Source: Acidobacteriota bacterium | Lineage (GTDB): Bacteria; Acidobacteriota; Terriglobia; Acidiferrales; UBA7541 | Direction of reading: 5' to 3' | Assembly (NCBI GenBank): GCA_013289955.1 | Contig: JABCYZ010000015.1 | Location: 1-64,000, forward strand | DNA length: 64,000 nt | Part shown: positions 25,084 through 34,237 of the stretch, one piece after another | Position numbering within the stretch: the stretch's first letter is position 1 | How the letters are laid out: each line of letters starts with the position of its first letter | The notes under the pieces: generated by a model | Told to the model about the DNA's origin: nothing | Database searches by the model: none | What the model saw: only the letters and a program-made list of their open reading frames with translations | Made by a program: the position numbers and the translations under genes

Positions 25084-25894
25084 GGCCGCCGTACGCTCAC
25101 CCGCAAAGGGCACGCAGCCCGAAGGCACGCACACCGAAGCCGAAGCCTCTCAGAAAGTCCGCGAGATGTTCACAGAAATCGCCCCGAGCTATGACGCGCT
25201 CAACCACATTCTCTCTCTTCAAATTGATCGTCTCTGGCGCGCTCGAACCGCCAAACTCCTCCGGCCGATTCTCGAGCGCCCAGACGCGCTCGTCCTTGAC
25301 CTCTGCTGCGGCACGGGCGATCTTGCTCTGGCTCTCAGAAGTTCCGGCAAAGCCCGCATCATCGGGGCCGACTTCGCCCACACCATGCTCGTCCGCGCCC
25401 GGGCCAAAAGCATCCTCGGCCACAGCCAGCCCCTGACGCCCGACCCGCCTCCCTTGCCACTCGCCGAAGCCGACGCCCTCCGGCTTCCCTTCGCCGATTC
25501 TTCTTTTGACCTGGTAACCACCGCCTTCGGCTTCCGCAATCTGGCCAACTACGAAGCTGGCCTGTGCGAAATCCACCGCATCCTCAAACCGGGCGGCACA
25601 ATCGCTATTCTCGAGTTCACCGAGCCGCCCGCCGGGCTGCTTGGAAATCTCTACCGCTGGTATTTCCGGACCGTCCTGCCCCGCATCGGCGGCTGGCTCT
25701 CTGGCGATTCCGCCGCCTACACCTACCTGCCCAAATCCGTCTCCCGCTTCTTCCGCCCACCCGAGCTGGCTTCCTTGATGGCTTCGGCCGGTTACACTTC
25801 TCTGGAGTTCAGAGTATGGACCCTGGAAACAGTCGCCCTACATACTGCCGTCAAGCGAGCGGCAGCCCCGAAAAGCAGTCATCAAACGAGATGA
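25076..25894 (+). CDS. ubiE: Demethylmenaquinone/ubiquinone C-methyltransferase (UbiE/MenG)
   Basis: The GTG at 25076 is taken as start because it overlaps the aroB stop and gives 272 residues, near the family length; in-frame starts further upstream lie inside aroB. SAM-binding motifs are plain: VLDLCCGTGDLALAL, GADFAHTML, and the UbiE-specific VTTAFGFRNLANY with LKPGGTIAILEFTEPP. The enzyme methylates the quinone ring in menaquinone synthesis; menaquinone is the expected quinone in Acidobacteriota. A proline-rich insertion (PLTPDPPPLPL) precedes the motif II region. Confidence 0.92.
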   Translation: MAKAAVRSPAKGTQPEGTHTEAEASQKVREMFTEIAPSYDALNHILSLQIDRLWRARTAKLLRPILERPDALVLDLCCGTGDLALALRSSGKARIIGADFAHTMLVRARAKSILGHSQPLTPDPPPLPLAEADALRLPFADSSFDLVTTAFGFRNLANYEAGLCEIHRILKPGGTIAILEFTEPPAGLLGNLYRWYFRTVLPRIGGWLSGDSAAYTYLPKSVSRFFRPPELASLMASAGYTSLEFRVWTLETVALHTAVKRAAAPKSSHQTR

Positions 25895-26138
25895 TCAGAG
25901 CATTTTTACTCTTTAAGGGTGGACACCATTTTCAAGGATGGCGTTGCCCACTGGATGGATGGGGGCGACACGCATCGGCAGAATTTCAACCTCTTTTGGC
26001 AAGCTCAGTAGGGAAGGCAACTCTCACGTAGTTGTAGTAAGACACCCTTTGGGATGAATGATTTCAAAAAAGGCGGGGGAGTGTCCGGGTTGATTCTCCG
26101 AGGCGTGCCGCTCGGTTATCCCGGGCTCTGAGGGCCCG

Positions 26139-27527
26139 CTACTCTTCCAGCCCCGCGCCCCGCAGTTTTGCCAGCAGGGTTTTAGGCGAGACTCCCAGCT
26201 TCTCCGACGCCCGGGTCTTGTTCCATTTGCACTCGCGCAGTGTGCTTTCCAGCAGCACGCGCTCAATGTGGCTGACCGCTCGGCCAGTCACTTCCTCCAG
26301 GCTTCCTTCCCAACTGAATTGCTCCGGCAACATTCCCGCCGGCAATAGGTCCGCGTCGGGCTTCGTGGCAGGAAGCTGCAAGCCGTCGGCGGTAATGCTC
26401 AGACCATCAGTAAGAATCACCGCTCGCTCCATCGTGTTCTGGAGTTCGCGCACATTTCCCGGCCAGCGATAGTGCAGCAAGCGCTCTTTCGCCTCCTCGG
26501 AAAGCTCCAAACCCGGCTTCTTGAATTCGCGGCTGAACTTCTCGAGGAAGTGGCCTGCAAGCATCAGTACGTCGTTGCCGCGCTCGCGTAAGGGCGGAAT
26601 CGTCATGGGCACAGCCGAAATCCGGAAGTACAAATCTTCGCGAAACAGTTTCTCCTCCGCCAGCTTCTTCAGGTTTCGATTTGTGGCCACCACGATGCGC
26701 ACATCCACTTCCACTGTCTGTGTCCCACCGACGCGATCGAACCGCCGCTCTTCGAGCACGCGCAAGAGCTTTGCCTGAATCGCCAGCGGCAACTCGCCAA
26801 TCTCATCGAGAAACAAAGTCCCGCGATGCGCCAAATCGAGCTTCCCGACTTTGCGCGCGCCGGCGCCGGTGAACGCGCCGCGCTCGTGCCCAAAAAGTTC
26901 GTTCTCCACCAATCCTTCGGGAATCGCCGCGCAATTCAGCGCCACAAACGGCTGCTCGCGCCTGTGCGAAAGGTGATGCACGGCCCGGGCAAACAACTCT
27001 TTACCAGTCCCGCTTTCGCCCAAAAGCAAAACGGTGGAATCCGTCGCTGCCACTTTCTGAATTTGCTGGCTGATCTCGCGGATGGCGGCGTGCTCGCCGA
27101 CGATGCGCGGAAACCCGTAGCGCGCCGTATATTCCTCGCGTAACAGCAGGTTCTCCCGCTGCATTTCCTGCTGCCGGGTCGCGCGCTGCACCAGCAATTT
27201 CAAATGGTCCAGATCCACCGGCTTCTGAAGAAAGTCGAATGCGCCTTCCTTCATTGCCGACACGGCTTCTTCGACCGACCCGAACGCCGTCAAGAGCAGC
27301 ACCGGTATGGTTGCGTCCGCCTGCTTCGATTCGCGGAGCACGTCCAGCCCGGACGCTCCCGGCATCTTCAAATCCGTGATCACCATCAGGTAGCGCCGCG
27401 CGCGCACTTTCTGGATCGCGGTCGTGCCGTCCGGAGCTTCCTCCACGATATAACCCGCGCGTTCCAGGGCCTTCCGCAGCATGGCGCGCAGTTCGTTCTT
27501 GTCTTCCACAAGTAGAAGCGGTTCCAT
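26139..27527 (-). CDS. NtrC-family sigma-54 response regulator (PilR-like)
   Basis: Starting at MEPLLLVEDK (27527; an alternative ATG is at 27545) the protein has 462 residues: a receiver domain with phosphorylation site Asp52 (TDLKMPG), an AAA+ domain with Walker A GESGTGKE at about 170, the sigma-54 contact loop GAFTGA at 217-222, Walker B TLFLDEIGELP, the R-finger region and a Fis-type helix-turn-helix at the end (ASEKLGVSPKTLLAKL). It activates sigma-54 promoters upon phosphorylation. The kinase lies upstream on the same strand with one gene between, and the prepilin peptidase upstream of that suggests control of type IV pilus genes. Confidence 0.93.
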   Translation of the reverse strand: MEPLLLVEDKNELRAMLRKALERAGYIVEEAPDGTTAIQKVRARRYLMVITDLKMPGASGLDVLRESKQADATIPVLLLTAFGSVEEAVSAMKEGAFDFLQKPVDLDHLKLLVQRATRQQEMQRENLLLREEYTARYGFPRIVGEHAAIREISQQIQKVAATDSTVLLLGESGTGKELFARAVHHLSHRREQPFVALNCAAIPEGLVENELFGHERGAFTGAGARKVGKLDLAHRGTLFLDEIGELPLAIQAKLLRVLEERRFDRVGGTQTVEVDVRIVVATNRNLKKLAEEKLFREDLYFRISAVPMTIPPLRERGNDVLMLAGHFLEKFSREFKKPGLELSEEAKERLLHYRWPGNVRELQNTMERAVILTDGLSITADGLQLPATKPDADLLPAGMLPEQFSWEGSLEEVTGRAVSHIERVLLESTLRECKWNKTRASEKLGVSPKTLLAKLRGAGLEE

Positions 27528-27800
27528 CTCTCTCGTTTCTACCATGAATTCAGGGACACCCCGGCGGGAACGCGCAGCAGGTGTGTAGAGAAGGGAAGCA
27601 ACGACTACGCCACACACGACGTGACGAACGAAATCGCCGCTGCGATCAGACAGCCGGCAGCAGGCTGTCAGAGGGCTGGAACTGTCTGGACGGCCTGCGC
27701 CGCCGAAGTTATTTTCAGGGCAGTCGAACGAGCGAAGGGTTCATGCGGCTCAGATGTGAGCCTGCGCCGATGTCAGTTGACAGGTCACAGAGCACGTTCG

Positions 27801-28394
27801 CTACTCCCGGGCCCAGCCGGGATCGCCGCCGGACTTGCGCAGCTCATCTTCCATATCAGAAAGTTGCTGCTTCAGGTTGGCGATTTCCTGCTTCTTCTGG
27901 TCGATCTTGGCGTTCTTGTCGTTGATTTCCTTACGTGAGAATTGTTCGTTCATCGCCTTTGTGGGGTCATTGTAATACTGGACCTGGGCCTTGTCGGATT
28001 CGCGCTGCAGGATGTCCAGTTCCTTCTCTGCTGCGGCAATCTTGTCGCGCTGGTCCTGGAAACGCTTCCGCCAGGTTTTTTCCGCGTCGTCGCCCTTCCC
28101 GGCGGCGTTCGCGCCCGCTCCGTTATCCGCGGCTTGTGCGCCGCCGGCCCCGGGGGCCGCCGCCGCATCGCTTGGAGGAACGGCGGGCTTTACGTCGTCG
28201 TCCGTATAGACTTTTTTCGGCTTGGGCGCGGCTTTCTGCTGCTCACGCGCTTTGCGCGCAGCGTCCGCGACCGGGTCGCCGGATGGTTGCGGCGGAGTTG
28301 CCTGCGATTGCTGTTGCTCGGCCAACAGAGGGAGCACGCCCAAGCAAAGCCCTACTAAGAGCACTGAAGCTGCAAACCAATTTTTGATACTCAT
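27801..28394 (-). CDS. Exported coiled-coil protein of unknown function
   Basis: 197 residues from the ATG at 28394: signal peptide (NWFAASVLLVGLCLGVLPLLA), a Gln/Ala/Pro-rich low-complexity middle with DPVADAARKAREQQ and KKVYTDDDVKPAVPP, then a charged coiled coil of about 90 residues (RFQDQRDKIAAAEKELDIL, KNAKIDQKKQEIANLKQQL). It is probably periplasmic. The VYTDDDV motif is common in acidobacterial exported proteins next to regulators (recalled). Its position between kinase and response regulator genes suggests co-expression and perhaps a role in sensing, which is inference only. Confidence 0.75.
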   Translation of the reverse strand: MSIKNWFAASVLLVGLCLGVLPLLAEQQQSQATPPQPSGDPVADAARKAREQQKAAPKPKKVYTDDDVKPAVPPSDAAAAPGAGGAQAADNGAGANAAGKGDDAEKTWRKRFQDQRDKIAAAEKELDILQRESDKAQVQYYNDPTKAMNEQFSRKEINDKNAKIDQKKQEIANLKQQLSDMEDELRKSGGDPGWARE

Positions 28395-28440
28395 GGTATA
28401 CCGCCTCTCCCGGGGCAAGCTGGACTCCCCAGCCTTCCAC

Positions 28441-29805
28441 TTAGATGCTGTCCTTCTTCAATTCTACCGCTTCCGGGACGCTGCGGCACGCGGGTAGCGT
28501 AACAATAAAGGCCGCCCCGCCCTCGGTGCGGTTGCGCGCCTCGACGCGCCCGCCGTGCTGCACGATGATCTTCTGCACCACGGCCAGCCCCAGCCCGGTG
28601 CCTTTCGCCTTTGTCGTGAAGAATGGCCGGAAAAGCTTTGGCAAATTGGCAGCGGCGATCCCGGCGCCGTTATCGAAAACAGTGATGCGCTGCGTGTAGG
28701 TCTCTTCGTGCCGCACCAGTTCTCCGCGCAGCAGTACGCGCCCGCCGTTTGCGGCAGTGACGCTGGCCTCCGCCGCGTTACGCGCAAGATTCAGAAGCGC
28801 TTGCCGCAGGAGACCCTCATCGCCCGCTACGCTGCCCATCGGCCCTTCAAATCGGATGCGCACCTGCGGTATGGCCTCCGCCACTTCCGAGACGACACGT
28901 TCTACAACCCCCTCGAGCGCCACCGGCTCGCTGGTAATTTCCAATGGCCGCGCATATCTCAAAAACTCCGTCACCACGTGCGTAATGCTCCGCGTCTGCT
29001 CCAAAATTCTCTCGGCCGAATCTGCCACTTCGCCGGCGCCGGCTTCCGCGCAAATCATCTGGGCATAACCGGAAATCGTGGCCAAGGCGTTCTTGAACTC
29101 GTGCGCGATGCCTGCAGACAACTCACCTACTGCTGCCAAACTTTCTTTCAGCTGAATCTGCTGTTGCAGCGCGGCCAGCTCCGTCAAATCCGTCAACAAG
29201 CAGATCGCTCCGTTAATCTTCTCCGCGCCGCGACGAATCGGCGAGATCGTCACCCCCAGCAGCCGCACATCGCCTCCTGGGGCTTCGTGCTGCACTTGCT
29301 CTCGGCGGAAAATGCTTCCCTTCGTCAGGCATTCCCCGACAAGACGGGTGAGTTCCGACTTTTCGCCGAGCACTTCGCTGTACCGCCGGAATCCCAGCGT
29401 TTGAATCCCCAGCACCAGCTCCGCGGCAGGGTTCGCGCTCGAGATAATCCCCGTCGCGTTCACCACCACCAAACCAGCCGGCATGTTGCGCGTCACTTCT
29501 TCGCTCAGCCGTTCTGTGTTTTCCGCGCGTTCCCGCTCGATCTTGTGGAGCCGCTCAAGTTCCTTTTCCTGGTCGCGCAGTTGGCGGATCACTCCTTGCA
29601 TCGACGCCGCCATAAACGCGGACGGATTCTCCGTTCGCGGGGGCGTCATCAGGACGTCCGCTTGATGCGATTCCTGTGTGCTCTGATAAAAACGGCGGAG
29701 CAGGAGAAACACGATTCCCACCACGGCCAGAATTCCGACCGCCATGCCGGCGGCGATTTCCCAAACGCGCTGTGTACCCTCGGCTTGAAATGCTGCAAAC
29801 GTCAT
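28441..29805 (-). CDS. NtrB-like sensor histidine kinase (PilS-like)
   Basis: 454 residues: one N-terminal membrane helix (residues ~17-37), a coiled linker, a PAS domain at about 105-210 (GLVVVNATGIISSANPAAE), the phosphoacceptor His235 in AGIAHEFKNALA, and an HATPase domain with N box LLNLARNAAEAS, G1 VFDNGAGI and G2 TTKAKGTGLGLAV. This is the layout of NtrB/ZraS/PilS kinases that partner NtrC-type regulators. The regulator encoded two genes downstream is the obvious partner. The gene is 31 bp downstream of the prepilin peptidase gene. Confidence 0.93.
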   Translation of the reverse strand: MTFAAFQAEGTQRVWEIAAGMAVGILAVVGIVFLLLRRFYQSTQESHQADVLMTPPRTENPSAFMAASMQGVIRQLRDQEKELERLHKIERERAENTERLSEEVTRNMPAGLVVVNATGIISSANPAAELVLGIQTLGFRRYSEVLGEKSELTRLVGECLTKGSIFRREQVQHEAPGGDVRLLGVTISPIRRGAEKINGAICLLTDLTELAALQQQIQLKESLAAVGELSAGIAHEFKNALATISGYAQMICAEAGAGEVADSAERILEQTRSITHVVTEFLRYARPLEITSEPVALEGVVERVVSEVAEAIPQVRIRFEGPMGSVAGDEGLLRQALLNLARNAAEASVTAANGGRVLLRGELVRHEETYTQRITVFDNGAGIAAANLPKLFRPFFTTKAKGTGLGLAVVQKIIVQHGGRVEARNRTEGGAAFIVTLPACRSVPEAVELKKDSI

Positions 29806-29836
29806 AGCCTGAACCGGCCTCGCACGGCTGGGAATC

Positions 29837-30739
29837 TCAGCGCAGCCTCGGCGCCAGATCGGTCGGGAAGGAAGAGAACAGAAACACCACGACCAGCGCC
29901 GCTATTCCCAGAAAAGTTCCCAGCGGGAGCTGATACTGGCTCGCAAGAAACCAGCGAATCTGGTTGACCGTGCCCAGCCCTCGCCTGCTGGCGCGCTCCG
30001 CGAGCCGCCGCCCAGCTCCGCCCACATACATCGTCACGATCACGGCAATTCCCAAAAAACTGCCGAGGAGTGTCCCCAGCAAGATCATCAGAAAGGCATT
30101 TCGTATTCCGAGGAACGCGCCTGCCATGGCCATCATCTTCACGTCGCCCATGCCCATTCCTTCGCGTCCCCGCACAAGTTTGTATAGCGCTGCCGCTCCC
30201 CATAGCATCAAGCTGCCAAATGCCGCGCCCAAGAGCGCTTCCATCATTCCCAAAACTCGCTCCGGAGGCACCCAGCGAAAAAGCCGCAAGGAGAGCAGAA
30301 AAGCTGCGCCGTCATTTGGCGGCACGAACGCGGAGAACAGGAGCCCGGCGGCAAACCCGGGCCAGGTGATCACGTCGGGAAGCAGCCGCACGCGCAGGTC
30401 CGTCACCGTCAAAATGATGATCAGGCAAATAAAAAATAGCCACTTTACGGTGGCCTGGGTGATTCCAAATTCCAGGTAGCAGCCTACAAACAACAGTCCG
30501 GTAGCGAGTTCAACGAGCGGATACATCGGAGAAATCGGCAGCCCGCAAGTCCGGCATTTTCCGCGCAGCCAAAGCCACCCGAACACCGGGACATTGTCGT
30601 AAGGCTTGATCGGCGTTTTACACCGCGGGCATCTGGAAGCGGGCGAAACAATGGACTGCTCTTCCGGAATGCGCGTGATGCACACATTCAGAAAGCTGCC
30701 AATCACAATCCCGAATAGAAAGAAGTACGCGATGATCAC
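29837..30739 (-). CDS. pilD: Prepilin peptidase / N-methyltransferase (A24)
   Basis: 300 residues. The N-terminal methyltransferase-type domain has GSFLNVCITRIP and a zinc site of two CxxC pairs (CPRC and CRTC). The peptidase domain carries the two catalytic aspartates in TDLRVRLLPD and GMGMGDVKMM, within about eight membrane helices. It cleaves and methylates type IV prepilins or type II secretion pseudopilins. No pilin gene is in the window. The linked kinase/regulator pair resembles PilS-PilR. Confidence 0.94.
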   Translation of the reverse strand: MIIAYFFLFGIVIGSFLNVCITRIPEEQSIVSPASRCPRCKTPIKPYDNVPVFGWLWLRGKCRTCGLPISPMYPLVELATGLLFVGCYLEFGITQATVKWLFFICLIIILTVTDLRVRLLPDVITWPGFAAGLLFSAFVPPNDGAAFLLSLRLFRWVPPERVLGMMEALLGAAFGSLMLWGAAALYKLVRGREGMGMGDVKMMAMAGAFLGIRNAFLMILLGTLLGSFLGIAVIVTMYVGGAGRRLAERASRRGLGTVNQIRWFLASQYQLPLGTFLGIAALVVVFLFSSFPTDLAPRLR

Positions 30740-30956
30740 AGTTTAGCCGGCCGCTTTTCCCTGCTCTTAACACTCTCCCACACCTACCTAGCCGCCTCAA
30801 CAAACCGCGACTCGCTCCGTGCCCCATTCCTAACATCGGGGCGTCTAGCCAAATACGTCGTCGTGCGATCCGCGGAGGAAAGCGGCAGCAGAGCGGCCGC
30901 GCCACATGGGCTCTTACAGTTGTTTGTTTCTCTGGCTGGCGACGGTAAACTGTTAG

Positions 30957-32018
30957 GTGCCGACTTCTTCCATGCACTGGTTCGAACGCAAGATACGCCG
31001 CTACGAGCACCGCCGCTGGACGACCGACGACAACCGCCGCGTCCAACCGTTCCGCTGGGGCCTCGAGCACATCGGGGGCGATCCGGCCGACCCCCATCCA
31101 GGCGACTACGTCCGCCAGTACGCAAAACATGCGATAGAACACAGCGAGGAGTGGTTCGCCACCGCGCCTGCCGCCGACTACCGCCTCGACAAGGAAAATG
31201 TTCTAACCTTCACCAGCTCCATAGAATCTCCCTGGCCGGAGAACAACACGGTTTACGCACAGTTATTTCCCGCGAGACCCGCCTCCAACTCGAACGGCCA
31301 GCGCAAAACATCCCCCGCCGTTCTCGTGCTCCCCAACTGGAACGCCAAATGGCACGGCCAGCGCGGCCTTTCTGAATGGCTCCAACGCATCGGCATTACC
31401 GCGCTAAAAATGAGCATGCCCTACCACGATCGCCGTATGGCCCGAGGCCACGAACGCGCCGACCAGGTCTGCGGCCCCAACATCGGCCTCACGATTCAAG
31501 CCAACCGCCAGGCCGTTCACGACGCTCGGCGTTGTTTAAGGTGGCTCGAGCAGCAAGGGCACACTCGGCTGGGAATACTCGGCACCAGCCTCGGTTCCTC
31601 GGTCGGCTACATCACCCTGATGCACGACGCCGCCATCAAAGCCGGCGGCTTCTTCCACTTCTCTACCTACTACGCGGACGTTGTCAGCCAGGGTATGACC
31701 ACGAACCATGTCTGGGAAGGCCTGCGCGAGCACGTCACCGTCGACGAACTCCGCGAATACTGGGCGCCTATCAGTCCGATGCCGTACGTCGAACGGGGAA
31801 TGGGTGCGGCGACGAAGTCCTTTCTCGTCTACGGAAAATACGACCCCACGATGCTGCCCGAGCTAAGCCGCCAAATGCTGGCCGCCCTCCGGCGCCACGG
31901 TGCCAAGCCCCGCAGCATGCAGTTGCACTGCGGCCACTACTCGCTGGAACTTCCGCCGTTCAGCTACGTCGCCGGTTACCGCGTCCTCTCCTTCCTCCGC
32001 TCCGCCCTAGCTCATTAG
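30957..32018 (+). CDS. Alpha/beta hydrolase, ABHD18-like
   Basis: 353 residues matching the ABHD18 (DUF2048-type) alpha/beta-hydrolase layout. A long N-terminal region (RVQPFRWGLEHIG) precedes VLVLPNWNAKWHGQ, the nucleophile elbow GTSLGSSVG near residue 220, an acidic residue in LVYGKYDPTMLPEL, and the final histidine in QLHCGHYSLELPPF. A Ser-Asp-His triad can therefore be proposed. Family members with this layout are better known from eukaryotes; the substrate is unknown. The start is GTG at 30957 or ATG at 30972. It is transcribed away from the prepilin peptidase operon. Confidence 0.8.
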   Translation: MPTSSMHWFERKIRRYEHRRWTTDDNRRVQPFRWGLEHIGGDPADPHPGDYVRQYAKHAIEHSEEWFATAPAADYRLDKENVLTFTSSIESPWPENNTVYAQLFPARPASNSNGQRKTSPAVLVLPNWNAKWHGQRGLSEWLQRIGITALKMSMPYHDRRMARGHERADQVCGPNIGLTIQANRQAVHDARRCLRWLEQQGHTRLGILGTSLGSSVGYITLMHDAAIKAGGFFHFSTYYADVVSQGMTTNHVWEGLREHVTVDELREYWAPISPMPYVERGMGAATKSFLVYGKYDPTMLPELSRQMLAALRRHGAKPRSMQLHCGHYSLELPPFSYVAGYRVLSFLRSALAH

Positions 32019-32021
32019 GGA

Positions 32022-32444
32022 ATGGGTCTCAGTCGATTTGCTGAACCTGCGTCGGGGTTCCTCGCGGCCCACAGGCTCGTTCGGACTCTTGAGGAGCACT
32101 CTGCGATCTGGACTAGAAAGATAATTGTAGCTGCGCCGGATCCTAGAATTTCCGCTCCTACGTTTATCGAGGTATCCATCGCTCTAGCAACTAGAACCGG
32201 CAGAAAAGGGGTACTTCTATGGGAATCCATGTTGCGCCAATCCAGCATAGCTATCGAACCGTCCACTGAGCGGCAAGCATTCCTCGCGCGCCAGGCTTTT
32301 TCCGATTACGGCAAAGGCCGCCATCCCGCCGGATTGAGTTTCGGTGATTGCTTCTCCTACGCTCTAGCCAAGGCAACGGGCGAACCGCTCCTTTTCAGGG
32401 GTGACGACTTCCGGAAAACCGATGTGATTCCCGCGCTTCCATAA
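32022..32444 (+). pseudogene. Truncated VapC (PIN-domain) toxin
   Basis: From about 32110 on the frame matches the VapC subgroup with ISAPTFIEVSIAL, RQAFSDYGKGRHPAGLSFG, DCFSYALAKATGEPLLF and RGDDFRKTDV. Three acidic residues of the active site are thus present. The canonical first strand (VIDTSALVAI) with the essential first aspartate is missing: codons before residue 30 do not resemble a PIN domain in any frame, and no antitoxin gene precedes it. The toxin is therefore probably inactive, left over after its 5' end and antitoxin were lost. Confidence 0.75.
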
Positions 32445-32524
32445 GGGTTCTCCGGACGAAAGTGTTCTGGACGGTTGGTAGTTCCTTTTCTTCTTTTCGT
32501 TCCCACGTTTAGTATCATCACCTC

Positions 32525-33115
32525 ATGCAGACGCTCCTCGTCGAGGCGTTCGGCCCTCTTGTGGTTGCCTTCGTGGTGTTCGTGGCTGTGGTGGCCGTGC
32601 GCCGACTGGTGCATCAACTTCGGAACCGGCTGACTCCTGAGCAGATTCAGGCGGCGCGCGATTCTTTTCGCAGCCGACTCATTCATCCGAATGCGTCGCA
32701 GGTCGAAGAGGGAATTGCGGCTTCGCTTCCGGAGCGTTTGATCGCACTCTACGACGATCACCAGACCGTACTCGCAGAACAAATCGAAATCCGGCGCCCG
32801 CCCGCTAACCCTGAAAATCCCCTTGAGCCGCAAAATCCGGCGGAGTGGATCGAAGCATTTCTTCCCCTCGACCTCGAGAGCCAGAAATATACGCTCGATT
32901 TGGCTGCGCAAGGCTGGGGCAAAGGTTTTTGCTTCGCTACCGATGGCGAAGGCAATTTCTATTGGATCCCTGCCGGCGAAACGCGGCAGACCGACGCGCC
33001 TGTCTTTTTCGCGCATACCGATCCGTTGGCCAACGAGCAAGTCGCTGCGTCTCTCGACGAATTTCTCTCCTGGCCCCGCGTTATCCACTCTTCTGAGACA
33101 GAGGCGGAGAAATGA
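32525..33115 (+). CDS. Membrane-anchored SUKH (SMI1/KNR4)-like protein
   Basis: 196 residues. An N-terminal membrane helix (FGPLVVAFVVFVAVVAVRRL) is followed by a domain that fits the SUKH fold: LPERLIALYDDH, a Pro-rich loop, GKGFCFATDGEGNFYWIP, then APVFFAHTDP and VAASLDEFLSW. SUKH proteins include many immunity proteins against polymorphic toxins, but also general ones. No toxin gene is visible nearby, and a membrane anchor is unusual for the group. Its neighbours are relics (VapC upstream, SDR downstream). Confidence 0.65.
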   Translation: MQTLLVEAFGPLVVAFVVFVAVVAVRRLVHQLRNRLTPEQIQAARDSFRSRLIHPNASQVEEGIAASLPERLIALYDDHQTVLAEQIEIRRPPANPENPLEPQNPAEWIEAFLPLDLESQKYTLDLAAQGWGKGFCFATDGEGNFYWIPAGETRQTDAPVFFAHTDPLANEQVAASLDEFLSWPRVIHSSETEAEK

Positions 33116-33385
33116 GGGTCGTGCTCTTCGGAGCTGGCGGCCGGAGAAGGCGTTCCGGGCGAATGTGTTCTCGACCCGGGCGTCGAGCGGGTCCTCTCCT
33201 TTTTGCGCGACCCAACGGATCAGCAAAATGCCAAGCTCGCCGAGCTCCCTCATAAGGACTTCTTCGATTTCAGCGGTCCGGACTCAGGAAACCCGGGACA
33301 TCAACCTGGCCGCCAGGTCGCTAACCACCTGAGCATCCTGAACCAGAAGTACCATTGGCCTCCGCATCGTGCCCGCCTAGCCTGA
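33112..33385 (+). pseudogene. 5' remnant of an SDR/NAD(P)-binding oxidoreductase
   Basis: It begins MRVVLFGAGG at 33112 (overlapping the previous stop, ATGA) and continues after a one-base frame change as GVPGECVLDPGVERVLSF, NAKLAELPHKDFFDFSG. This matches the first ~60 residues of YbjT-like proteins (MRVxLFGATGxxGxGVLRECLLDPxVxxVL...HxDFxDF). Similarity ends near 33290, so both a frameshift and a 3' truncation are present. It is not functional as an enzyme. Confidence 0.6.
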
Positions 33386-33415
33386 AACCAGGATAGAACC
33401 CTCTGACGGGGCGCG

Positions 33416-34165
33416 ATGATGAGAAAACAGCTCATTCTCTTGGCGGCAGCGGCCCTGTGCTGGGCTGGCTACAGCCAAGCGCAGGCGCAGGATCCCTCTC
33501 AAAACGCTCCGCAGCCCGCGCCAAAAAACGCCGCGCAGTCCGCCTCATCCCGAGAGACCCAGGTCGGAGCCGCGGCCGACTCGAGCGAGCAGCCCTTGTC
33601 CGTTGCTGAACTTGCCCGCCTGGCTCGTGCCAAGAAGCAAGGCGATGCGAAGCCTTCCGCCAAAGTCTCGAAAGTGGTTCTCGACGACGACAACATGCCC
33701 CGGGGAGTCTATGCCGAGGACTTGCGGCCGGCCAAAACTGCTGCTGCCGCGGGCCAACCGCAGGCGCCGGCATCCTCCGGAGGCCCCTTCCCCGAATTTC
33801 GCGGCAAAGTCGTTCTGCTGGACTTCTGGGCTTCCTGGTGCGGTCCCTGCCGCAGCGCGCTGCCGAATCTCAAGCGCCTTCAGGCGGTCTATGGCGGCGC
33901 CGATTTCGTGCTGATAAGCATCAGCGAGGATGACGATGAGTCTGCCTGGCGGGCCTTCGTTTCAGGCCACGCCATGACTTGGCCGCAGCGCCTTGATTCG
34001 GACGGCAGCCTCGAGCAGCAATATGGCGTAAATGCTCTCCCAACCTACGTACTGCTCGGGCGAGATGGGTCTCTCGTGCAAAAAATCGTGGGCGAAGCCC
34101 CGGCCGAGTCCATCGTCGAGCGGATTGGCCCTGACTTAAAAGCCAGCCTCGCCGCCAAGCCCTGA
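33416..34165 (+). CDS. TlpA-like periplasmic thioredoxin-fold protein
   Basis: 249 residues: signal peptide (QLILLAAAALCWAGYSQAQA), an unusually long Ala/Gln/Pro-rich and charged linker up to about residue 120, then a TlpA/ResA thioredoxin domain with the redox site WCGPC in LDFWASWCGPCR and the cis-proline region NALPTYVLLGRDG. It acts in the periplasm as a thiol-disulfide reductase, often serving cytochrome c maturation. The linker contains VVLDDDNMPRGVYAEDL, a recurrent element in acidobacterial exported proteins (recalled). Confidence 0.9.
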   Translation: MMRKQLILLAAAALCWAGYSQAQAQDPSQNAPQPAPKNAAQSASSRETQVGAAADSSEQPLSVAELARLARAKKQGDAKPSAKVSKVVLDDDNMPRGVYAEDLRPAKTAAAAGQPQAPASSGGPFPEFRGKVVLLDFWASWCGPCRSALPNLKRLQAVYGGADFVLISISEDDDESAWRAFVSGHAMTWPQRLDSDGSLEQQYGVNALPTYVLLGRDGSLVQKIVGEAPAESIVERIGPDLKASLAAKP

Positions 34166-34237
34166 AACAGCGGCGGTTTCTCTCGCTCGCCATGCTTCAG
34201 AAGGATTGAAAATAGCGTGAGGAGCCACATCCGGCGC

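Noticed and set aside
25891..26031. 47-codon frame whose ATG overlaps the ubiE stop
   Set aside because: The overlap suggests coupling, but there is no ribosome site, no family, and composition rich in Trp, Gly and His as in chance frames.
28555..29967. 470-codon plus-strand frame opposite the histidine kinase
   Set aside because: It is the mirror of a well supported kinase gene, rich in Arg, His and Gln as typical antisense frames of GC-rich genes.
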